Under the pieces are notes generated by a model. The model did not search any database and was not told the DNA's origin. It saw nothing but the letters and a program-made list of their open reading frames with translations. Below, piece after piece: positions 14,975-20,007 of a DNA stretch of 20,007 nt. The position numbers and the translations under genes are program-made. This DNA is from a virus: the IMG/VR virus record IMGVR_UViG_3300031654_000029, positions 1 through 20,007 of that record; one strand, 5' to 3'. Positions within the stretch are counted from its first letter, which is position 1, and each line of letters opens with the position of its first letter.

Positions 14975-15008
14975 GGGCTTTAAGGGGGGTGTGCCTTAAC
15001 ATCCCCCT
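14975..15008 (+). promoter_or_regulatory. Intergenic RNA hairpin 1, after capsid gene
   Basis: Bases 14983-14992 (AGGGGGGTGT) pair with 14999-15008 (ACATCCCCCT) in ten pairs with one G-T wobble and a GCCTTA loop. No T-run follows, so this is not a standard terminator. TTAAGG in the 5' arm can instead pair with CCTTAA, a competing fold. It closely resembles the element at 15533-15568. Confidence 0.7.
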
Positions 15009-15031
15009 AAATAAACTAAGGAGGATAAATC

Positions 15032-15526
15032 ATGGCCGCACCTGCAACACAAGTATATCCTGACTTCAAGACATCGGTTGGCGAAGGCGGAGCTTTGAGG
15101 GAGTTCTGGATTAAGATAAAAGGATGCATTGGCAGTGCTGCTGCTGATAAGGGTGTCCAGAATGTTGTCCAGAATCCGCTTGACATGGACTTGGTCATAC
15201 TAGAGGCGATAATCAATGTGACCACTGAGTCTGGGGATGTAGCTGCAGATTACAACATCGGACTTGGTGATAGTGTAGCTGGAGCTACCAATGGCGATGA
15301 ACTCGCCGATGGTATGGTAGCAGCTACCCTGAACACAAAAGGCATTAAAGAGCTTGGCATTGTCCATGCGATAGCAGCACCGCCAGTCAAGCCTATCTGG
15401 AAAGCAGCACTGGCTGCTACCACTGCTGATAGCTGGCTTGTTTGTGACCAAGACGGAGATGTGGACGCCAGTGCGCTTCGCTTTGACCTTTATGTGAAGG
15501 TCATTCCATACGTTGACTTAGCTTGA
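15032..15526 (+). CDS. Putative head structural or decoration protein, 164 aa
   Basis: The ATG follows AAGGAGG. The product is Ala/Gly/Asp-rich and mostly beta-type, with strands such as LREFWIKIKG, LVILEAIINVTT and LRFDLYVKVIPYV, and no cysteine-rich site or membrane segment. It is translated next to the major capsid protein, where decoration or head-stabilising proteins often lie. Its gene is enclosed by two related RNA hairpins, one on each side, which suggests that its dosage is set at RNA level (inference). I do not recognise the family, and a tail-type protein cannot be excluded. Confidence 0.72.
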   Translation: MAAPATQVYPDFKTSVGEGGALREFWIKIKGCIGSAAADKGVQNVVQNPLDMDLVILEAIINVTTESGDVAADYNIGLGDSVAGATNGDELADGMVAATLNTKGIKELGIVHAIAAPPVKPIWKAALAATTADSWLVCDQDGDVDASALRFDLYVKVIPYVDLA

Positions 15527-15532
15527 CGGGAA

Positions 15533-15568
15533 GGCTTTAAGGGGGTTGTGCCTCTAAACAACCCCTAC
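15533..15568 (+). promoter_or_regulatory. Intergenic RNA hairpin 2, related to hairpin 1
   Basis: Bases 15541-15549 (GGGGGTTGT) pair with 15558-15566 (ACAACCCCT) in nine pairs with one G-T wobble at the base, with a GCCTCTAA loop. Compared with hairpin 1, the inner G-T pair is replaced by a T-A pair, a structure-preserving change. The flank GGCTTTAAGG and the loop start GCCT are identical in both. Confidence 0.7.
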
Positions 15569-15587
15569 TTCTTCTCAGGAGGTAAAC

Positions 15588-15995
15588 ATGGAAGAGTATC
15601 CGAGATTTGTTTATGCCAAAGATAAAGACGGCAATCAATTGATGTTCCAGCTAGACGCATCTGGTAGAGCAATTAAGGGTTCTAGTGCAATGCAGACAGC
15701 CACAATAGCTAATGGGGCAAAGCTCAGTGGTGAAATAGACTTAGGTGCGCCATTTGAGAATGCCCTAGTTATAATGCCCGACCTAACAACTGATGCAACG
15801 GCTGCTGTTCAAGTAGCCGAAAAAACAGGTGGGACATTTGTAACCCTTTATGGACTACACCTGGCGACACCTGGAGATATTGCTGTTCCCAAGTCAAAGG
15901 CATCCATCGTTCCTATTGGTGGTGCTCAATACCTAAAAATAAGCTGCACAACCAATCAGGGAGCAGAGAGAACAATCTATGTTAGGGGTATTTAA
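15588..15995 (+). CDS. Putative virion structural protein, 135 aa
   Basis: The ATG follows CAGGAGGT. The product opens with a strand pair (RFVYAKDKDGNQLMFQLD), then shows a run of beta strands (ATIANGAKLSGEIDLG, NALVIMPDLTT, TFVTLYGLHL, AQYLKISCTT, RTIYVRGI), consistent with a small beta sandwich. It starts just after hairpin 2 in the capsid block and is followed ten bases later by another gene. A head-fibre, decoration or tail-associated role would fit; none can be shown. Family not recognised with confidence. Confidence 0.7.
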   Translation: MEEYPRFVYAKDKDGNQLMFQLDASGRAIKGSSAMQTATIANGAKLSGEIDLGAPFENALVIMPDLTTDATAAVQVAEKTGGTFVTLYGLHLATPGDIAVPKSKASIVPIGGAQYLKISCTTNQGAERTIYVRGI

Positions 15996-16004
15996 GGAGG
16001 TAAG

Positions 16005-16271
16005 ATGTCGTTAATTCCACAAATCTCATACACAGAACTCAAGAAGCTCACCGCCTCAAAAGTCAAAGAGATGAAATCAGTTGAGGTTACTTCCGATGGT
16101 GAGGCATTGTTTTACGCAATCATCCCACCAGAACAAGGTGGCATGAGTATTACTGATGCTATCAAGACTCAAGCTGAATATCTCGGCGTTAGGGCTAATA
16201 CCGTAGGTGGTAAAGAGCCTACTGAATTACTGGAGGGAAAGGATGCCGATATATCCTTACCAGTGCCCTAA
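16005..16271 (+). CDS. Hypothetical protein with Phd-like N-terminal pattern, 88 aa
   Basis: AAGGAGGT precedes the ATG closely. Residues 6-42 (QISYTELKKLTASKVKEMKS, then VEVTSDGEALFYAIIPP) follow the helix-strand-strand order of Phd/YefM-type antitoxin N-termini, which begin with a short strand, a helix and then a strand-turn-strand ending near a Pro. The second half is helical (ITDAIKTQAEYLGVRA) and ends in an acidic tail. No toxin gene is next to it, so it may be a structural or regulatory protein with an unrelated fold. The stop overlaps the next gene by 29 bases. Confidence 0.6.
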   Translation: MSLIPQISYTELKKLTASKVKEMKSVEVTSDGEALFYAIIPPEQGGMSITDAIKTQAEYLGVRANTVGGKEPTELLEGKDADISLPVP

Positions 16272-16449
16272 GTGCAACTTTAACTTTGAGCTTCTATTAC
16301 CAATACCGGGACAGGCTTATCACCGGTGCCCGAAATGCGGTGGTAAAGCCGAGAGAAAGATTGCCTCGGTGAACTCTAGCTTCGGCTGGCGTCTATCCGA
16401 TGCAAGCAATGAGCCATTTCACCAGGATGAATTAGTAAGGGATATTTAG
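16243..16449 (+). CDS. FmdB-like zinc ribbon protein, 68 aa
   Basis: The sequence MPIYPYQCPKCNFNFELLLP opens the family pattern and a second CPKCGGKAERK follows: C8, C11, C29 and C32 form the zinc site. FmdB-type proteins are small regulators named from formamide metabolism and are frequent in phages. An earlier in-frame start at 16207 is possible, but the ATG at 16243 follows GGAGGGAAAGG and is preferred. The gene overlaps the preceding one by 29 bases and is 11 bases from the next. It is the second zinc ribbon of the late region. Specific role unknown. Confidence 0.8.
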   Translation: MPIYPYQCPKCNFNFELLLPIPGQAYHRCPKCGGKAERKIASVNSSFGWRLSDASNEPFHQDELVRDI

Positions 16450-16459
16450 GAGGTGAGTT

Positions 16460-16618
16460 ATGCCATACGCAAAAGACCAACTAAAGCTATTTGGAATTGC
16501 ACTGGCGATGAAGCGAGGTGAAACGCCGTATAGTTATAGCGCAGCAGCAGCAAAGATAGCCAGAAACACATCGGAAGCTACGCTCAAGAAGATGATTAAA
16601 GAGGGAGAAAAGAAGTGA
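16460..16618 (+). CDS. Small DUF3008-like protein, 52 aa
   Basis: Starting from an ATG after AGGAGGTGAG, the product opens MPYAKDQLKLFGIALAMKRG and ends in a helical basic segment (TLKKMIKEGEKK). The MPxxKxQxxLFGxAxxxKxG opening is typical of small phage proteins of the DUF3008 kind, found near head genes, whose function is unknown. It is too short for many ORF calls, but ribosome site, tight spacing and family-like opening make it credible. Confidence 0.65.
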   Translation: MPYAKDQLKLFGIALAMKRGETPYSYSAAAAKIARNTSEATLKKMIKEGEKK

Positions 16619-16626
16619 GGTGAGTT

Positions 16627-16743
16627 ATGGCAACAAAAGGTATTCCCAGAAAAGATGGGAGCGGTGGTGGCGTTAGAGCAAACAGAGGGCGTGGGGGCTG
16701 TAAGACAACGAGAAGCACGGGTAGGGGCAGTAATAGGAGATAG
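16627..16743 (+). CDS. Tiny Gly/Arg-rich basic protein, 38 aa
   Basis: An ATG eight bases after the preceding stop, with a GAGGTGAG ribosome site, gives MATKGIPRKDGSGGGVRANR followed by GRGGCKTTRSTGRGSNRR. Nearly half of the residues are Gly or Arg, with a single cysteine. It resembles the small Gly/Arg-rich phage peptides of the MPRGDGTG type. A nucleic-acid-binding role is plausible from charge alone. The next gene starts five bases after the stop. Being in line with its neighbours and in the same strand supports it as real. Confidence 0.6.
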   Translation: MATKGIPRKDGSGGGVRANRGRGGCKTTRSTGRGSNRR

Positions 16744-16747
16744 GTAA

Positions 16748-17371
16748 ATGGCTACTAAGACACTATCGGCAATCAGAAACATAGTGCGTCAATTTCTTCG
16801 TGACGAGTTTATTTCTGGCTCAGCCTTTAAGTGGGAAGATGACGAGCTTGACCTATACATTGCCCACACTCTCGGTGAAATATCTGAGTGTAGACCCTAT
16901 GAGGTAAAGGAGACATTGACGACTACTGATGGCTCTAGGGAGCTTGATATTAGCTCCATTGAGGACCTGGTTGACAAGATAGACGAGAGGAAAGACAAAC
17001 TGGAATACAAGACGGGCTCTTACCCCAGAAACTACAGAAACCTCATTGAGATAGATGCTGACACTATAGAGATAGATACTACGCTGACACCGGGTGATGC
17101 TGAGGATGTCTATCTCTATTGCCGCAAGCTACACCAGCTTACGGAAAGCTCATCTACTCTAAGCCCTCAGATAGAGACTGTATTGGTCTTAGGCACTGTC
17201 GCTTATGCTGCTATAGGTAAAGCCCGGTCCCACGTAAATAAAGTTAATATCGGGGGCTCTCGTGCAGCTAGTGATATGCAAGGCTGGGGAACAGCAAAAA
17301 TGGCACTCTATCTATCAGCCCTAAGACGGCTCGCCCGGTCTACAACATATAAAGAATACCCTAAATCATAA
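16748..17371 (+). CDS. Putative head-tail connector/adaptor protein, 207 aa
   Basis: Residues 1-60 form a helical start with WEDDELDLYIAHTLGEISEC, the DDEL pattern seen at the beginning of gp6-like adaptors that sit under the portal. A strand-rich middle follows (RELDISSIEDLVDKID, LIEIDADTIEIDTTL, VYLYCRKL), then a helical end (VLVLGTVAYAAIGKARSHVN ... ALYLSALRRLA). Length and position after the capsid genes fit an adaptor that joins portal and tail. The call is by pattern and order; no search was possible. Confidence 0.7.
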   Translation: MATKTLSAIRNIVRQFLRDEFISGSAFKWEDDELDLYIAHTLGEISECRPYEVKETLTTTDGSRELDISSIEDLVDKIDERKDKLEYKTGSYPRNYRNLIEIDADTIEIDTTLTPGDAEDVYLYCRKLHQLTESSSTLSPQIETVLVLGTVAYAAIGKARSHVNKVNIGGSRAASDMQGWGTAKMALYLSALRRLARSTTYKEYPKS

Positions 17372-17386
17372 TAAAGGAGGAAGACA

Positions 17387-17839
17387 ATGGCGATAACAGC
17401 AAAGGCATTTTCACACATGCCAGAGAACGCAATCAAGAAGCTCATCAACGACCTAAACGCTGGGGGGACTACTGTAAAGTGTGCACTCTTCACATCAGCG
17501 GCAGCACCAAATCAGGAAACAATGAATGACAAGGCTGATGTAGATGCTGCTATGACCGAAGTCGCTAATGGCAATGGTTACACGACTGGTGGAGCAGCAC
17601 TTACTACTAAGGCCGTGACGGAGGCGACCAGAGTAACCAAGTTTGACGCTGATGATGTGGAATGGACTGACTCTACCATCACTGCCCGATATGCTGTTCT
17701 GTATGATGATACTGGGGTGGCTGGGACTAGCGTGGTGCTTACCTACATTGACTTTGGCGAGGATAAGTCCAGCGAGAGTGGCACTTTCAAAATCGCTTGG
17801 AATGCTAGCGGTATCCTGACGATTACAGTCGCGGCATGA
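17387..17839 (+). CDS. Phage tail/virion protein of unknown family, 150 aa
   Basis: An AAGGAGG site precedes the ATG. The sequence shows a pattern common in phage structural proteins: VKCALFTSAAAPNQETMND, a GNGYTTGGAALTTKAVTEAT turn, STITARYAVLYDDTG, then YIDFGEDKSSESGTFKIAWN and a last strand (GILTITVAA). The GYTxGGAxL and TARYAVLYDD motifs recur in phage genes close to tail fibres. It is mostly beta and likely to form part of the tail or its fibres. Exact function is not known. Confidence 0.75.
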   Translation: MAITAKAFSHMPENAIKKLINDLNAGGTTVKCALFTSAAAPNQETMNDKADVDAAMTEVANGNGYTTGGAALTTKAVTEATRVTKFDADDVEWTDSTITARYAVLYDDTGVAGTSVVLTYIDFGEDKSSESGTFKIAWNASGILTITVAA

Positions 17840-17852
17840 TAGGAGCCTAATA

Positions 17853-18194
17853 ATGGCAGACACAAAGAAAAGGGATGTAACTATCAGTGTTTCAGAAGGG
17901 ATAATTGGCGTTGCGCTTAAGCATTCGGAGGAAGTAGGGAGGCCTCCTCAGCACCCTCTTCTTGGATTCTCAAAACTTGAAAAAGGGGGTATCACTGCGT
18001 TTATGCCTATTTATAAGGATTATCCCCGTCATCTAAGATATCCTTTACCCTGCATGCTTTTTGAAGTGCCTAACGCTGATTATGTTAGGGCAATTAAGCG
18101 CATGGAGAGTGACATCAAAGATGAATTAAACATCAAGGAATTACACGTAGCTGAAAAATTCATGTTTGAGGAAGGAGTAAAAATCTATGACTGA
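17853..18194 (+). CDS. Hypothetical protein, 113 aa
   Basis: GGAGCC-type ribosome site before the ATG at 17853. The product opens MADTKKRDVTISVSEGIIGV, has a central region rich in Pro and aromatics (FMPIYKDYPRHLRYPLPCML) and ends in a helix with KRMESDIKDELNIKELHVAEK. No domain is recognised and no membrane segment is seen. It overlaps the next ORF by eight bases. Its first residues resemble those of that next small protein. Confidence 0.65.
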   Translation: MADTKKRDVTISVSEGIIGVALKHSEEVGRPPQHPLLGFSKLEKGGITAFMPIYKDYPRHLRYPLPCMLFEVPNADYVRAIKRMESDIKDELNIKELHVAEKFMFEEGVKIYD

Positions 18195-18279
18195 CACAAA
18201 GAAACCTGATAAGAAGCGGGAGAGGAGAGACGTGATTATCGAAGCTCCTGCTGTGTCCGTGCAGATAAAGACGAAATAG
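18187..18279 (+). CDS. Tiny protein resembling the N-terminus of its neighbour, 30 aa
   Basis: An ATG overlapping the previous stop gives MTDTKKPDKKRERRDVIIEA followed by PAVSVQIKTK and a TAG. It shares DTKK and RDV with the first 10 residues of the preceding protein (MADTKKRDVTIS) with a basic insert in between. GAGGAAGGAG lies just upstream of the ATG as ribosome site. It may be a partial duplicate of that gene's start or a true small protein. The next gene starts 11 bases downstream. Confidence 0.5.
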   Translation: MTDTKKPDKKRERRDVIIEAPAVSVQIKTK

Positions 18280-18289
18280 AGGTGAAATT

Positions 18290-20007
18290 ATGCCTCCAAT
18301 TGAACTGATAGAGCCTAGAGAGATAAAGCCTATCAATGCTACGACCTATGAGGTAGAGCTACTCGGTCACGATAAGGTTGAGATAGGTAATAGGGATGCC
18401 CTTGTCTTTGAACCTCATATCAAACTCAATCGGTGGGATGGGGAATGCTTTATAAAAGTTGGCCTGCCTACTCCTAAGAAGATTACCCCTATCCTCAATG
18501 CTGGTAAGGTTAAATGGGTTGACAGAGATACAGAAGCCCATCTCTATCCTCTTGAGCCTAGAACTGTTATTGCCAAAGATAAAGAGGGTAGAGACCATCA
18601 ATTTACCCAGAATGAACTTGGTGGGTTTGAGTTTGAGGTTATCCTGAAAAAGAAACCCAAAACTAACAAGATTGTCTTTGACATTGAAACACAAGGGCTT
18701 AAATTTTATTATCAACCCCCCTTAACACAAGAGGAAATAGATGATGGTAGCATCTGCCCCGAGAATGTGGTTGGCTCTTATGCAGTTTATCATGCCACTA
18801 GAACTCCATTTCATAAGAGTAAGGCAGATGCAGATAAATATAAAGTTGGCAAGGCATTTCATATTTACCGCCCTAAGATTACCGATGCTTTAGGTAATTG
18901 GGTGTGGGGGGAGTTATCCCTAGATGAAACGGCAGGAATTTTAACAACTATAATACCCCAAGATTTCCTTGATACTGCTGTTTATCCCATCAGCACAGGA
19001 ACGACCAATTTCGGGCATGAAGGTATAGGTGGTAAAAGTGCCTCCTTAGACTCTTACGTGAGGGGAACTAGCTATAGTTGTGGGGGAACGGGAAATGCAC
19101 TTTCTATGACATTTTATGGAGATGGCTACTCAGACCCAGGCGACAGAGCCTTAACCGCTTTATACCGAAAGTCTGACCATAAGCCTTTAGAAATTTCATC
19201 TGAACTTAATAATAAGGGCTTGGGCTGGCACACTTTCACACTTTTGAGTAATCCAGCATTAACTGCACAAGATTATGTCCTTTGTGCTAATTCAAATGAC
19301 AGGTGGGTTATATACTATGATTCTGTCACTGTATACAGATATTATAAGACAAGCTGTTGGTATTCCAACTTTGAGGATTGGCCTGACCCTTGGGATGGGA
19401 CTAAAGGGGATGCAGCTTATAAATATTCCATCTACTGCACTTATGAGGCAGGGGGGGGAGTTGATGTAACCGTTGAGCCTCCTCTTACTGCCGTCACCAG
19501 CGAAGGCAAAGTGCCCTCAATGAGTCTGGGGCTAAGTCTATCTTCTCCCTTAATCGCAGTAGATAGCCAAGGGCATACGCCTACTATGAGGCTTGACCGC
19601 ATCTTTAGCTCACCACTGGTTTCTGTAGATAGCGAAGCGCCGGCTCCCATATTCAGCCTTAGCCCGGAAATTCTACTGCCGCCTCTGGTTGCCATTGATA
19701 GTGAAGGGCTAGTCCCTAGCTTGCTTACCGAGTTAGTTATTTTGCCCCCGCTCATAGCTATAGACGCTGAAGGTTTAGCTCCTAGTCTAAGTCTCGGTTT
19801 AGGTCTCACAATTCCACTGGTGGGTGTAGATGCTGAGGCACTAACACCTAGTCTCTTAAGAGACGCTATATTTGGAGTCCCCCTTGCTACGATAGATAGT
19901 GAGGCTCTGGTTGCCACTATCATAACCCCAGGGGGTGTTACCATAACAGTTCCCCTGATTGGCATTGATGGACAAGTCTTAGTCCCAACGTTAAGCCTTG
20001 GGACAAT
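18290..20007 (+). CDS. Large tail/fibre-type protein, 3' truncated by window (572+ aa)
   Basis: The frame is open from the ATG at 18290, after GAGGTGAAA, to the window end. Residues 1-240 contain LVFEPHIKLNRWDGECFIKV, IVFDIETQGLKFYYQPPLTQ, a PENVVGSYAVYH segment and AFHIYRPKITDALGNWVWGE, an arrangement seen in uncharacterised phage tail proteins. Residues 240-390 are beta-type, with YPISTGTTNFGHEGIGG and a Cys/Trp/Tyr-rich middle. From residue 395 at least eight repeats of about 22-24 residues follow, of the form PPLxAIDSEGLxPSL. A run of eight Gs at 19451-19458 codes the Gly linker before them. It is probably a receptor-contact or fibre protein (inference); the C-terminus lies outside the window. 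Confidence 0.75.
   Translation, partial: MPPIELIEPREIKPINATTYEVELLGHDKVEIGNRDALVFEPHIKLNRWDGECFIKVGLPTPKKITPILNAGKVKWVDRDTEAHLYPLEPRTVIAKDKEGRDHQFTQNELGGFEFEVILKKKPKTNKIVFDIETQGLKFYYQPPLTQEEIDDGSICPENVVGSYAVYHATRTPFHKSKADADKYKVGKAFHIYRPKITDALGNWVWGELSLDETAGILTTIIPQDFLDTAVYPISTGTTNFGHEGIGGKSASLDSYVRGTSYSCGGTGNALSMTFYGDGYSDPGDRALTALYRKSDHKPLEISSELNNKGLGWHTFTLLSNPALTAQDYVLCANSNDRWVIYYDSVTVYRYYKTSCWYSNFEDWPDPWDGTKGDAAYKYSIYCTYEAGGGVDVTVEPPLTAVTSEGKVPSMSLGLSLSSPLIAVDSQGHTPTMRLDRIFSSPLVSVDSEAPAPIFSLSPEILLPPLVAIDSEGLVPSLLTELVILPPLIAIDAEGLAPSLSLGLGLTIPLVGVDAEALTPSLLRDAIFGVPLATIDSEALVATIITPGGVTITVPLIGIDGQVLVPTLSLGT
19472..20007 (+). repeat. Tandem degenerate 66-72 bp coding repeats
   Basis: Eight successive units within the last gene start with V/S/L/T-PPL or similar and contain (A/G)(V/I)D(S/A)E(G/A)LxP(S/T): for example SSPLIAVDSQGHTPTM, LPPLVAIDSEGLVPSL, LPPLIAIDAEGLAPSL, TIPLVGVDAEALTPSL. 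The nucleotide repeats have diverged, so selection acts on the protein pattern. The array continues past the window end. Confidence 0.85.

Noticed and set aside
19441-19965. 174-residue minus-strand open frame
   Set aside because: It is the antisense of the tandem repeats in the tail-type gene; its length comes from the repeated codon pattern. It has no ribosome site and the plus frame carries the clear protein repeats.
1-20007. CRISPR arrays, insertion sequences, rRNA genes
   Set aside because: No regularly spaced identical repeats, transposase motifs with inverted ends or rRNA sequence were seen.

Overview
The window is the packaging and head part of a tailed phage or prophage (Caudoviricetes) of a bacterium. 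Almost all genes lie on the plus strand, tightly packed with short overlaps and strong Shine-Dalgarno sites. The order is the usual small terminase, large terminase, portal, scaffold, HK97-fold capsid, adaptor, tail-type proteins. Promoters are sigma70-like (TTGACA/TATAAT types). The host cannot be fixed from the sequence. Base composition is moderate and AUA is used freely for isoleucine. The flavour recalls uncultured Chloroflexota or other anaerobe phages, but that is only an impression. No tape-measure or long-tail gene is visible, which together with a giant portal-adjacent protein hints at a podovirus-like virion; the window is too short to settle it.

Layout. 1-710: end of an early cluster with a VRR-NUC nuclease (truncated by the window edge) and three tiny ORFs, one DUF2292-like. 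728-1585: a self-contained HNH endonuclease cassette with its own promoter, an apparently leaderless start and its own terminator. 1599-2488: three overlapping small genes, two of them DNA-binding-like (Cys4 plus helix-turn-helix; sigma-region-4-like helix-turn-helix). 2490-2616: a strong promoter followed within about 50 bases by an intrinsic terminator and then a second strong hairpin. This is the layout of a lambdoid late promoter under antitermination control. 2642-6227: zinc ribbon, terminase small and large subunits, portal. 6214-12809: a small ORF and a 2147-residue polyvalent protein with an ADP-ribosyltransferase-like domain and an LPD38-like region, probably packaged and ejected with the DNA. 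12829-13194: a minus-strand one-helix membrane protein with its own promoter, a CAU-anticodon tRNA and a terminator. 13217-18279: scaffold, major capsid protein, two structural proteins bracketed by a pair of related RNA hairpins, small zinc-ribbon, DUF3008-like and Gly/Arg-rich proteins, a connector-like protein, a tail-type protein and two small related ORFs. 18290-end: a large tail/fibre-like protein ending in at least eight short repeats and running off the window.

How it works together (inference): early regulators encoded at 1801-2488 may let polymerase from the 2490 promoter read through the terminator at 2543 and the later one at 13165, switching on the whole late operon. The terminase packages DNA through the portal into capsids built on the scaffold, and the giant protein goes into the virion to act on the next host. 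The most unusual points are the ART domain in the giant virion protein, the promoter-terminator late switch, the paired hairpins around the gene after the capsid gene, and two leaderless moron-like cassettes with nearly identical start regions.
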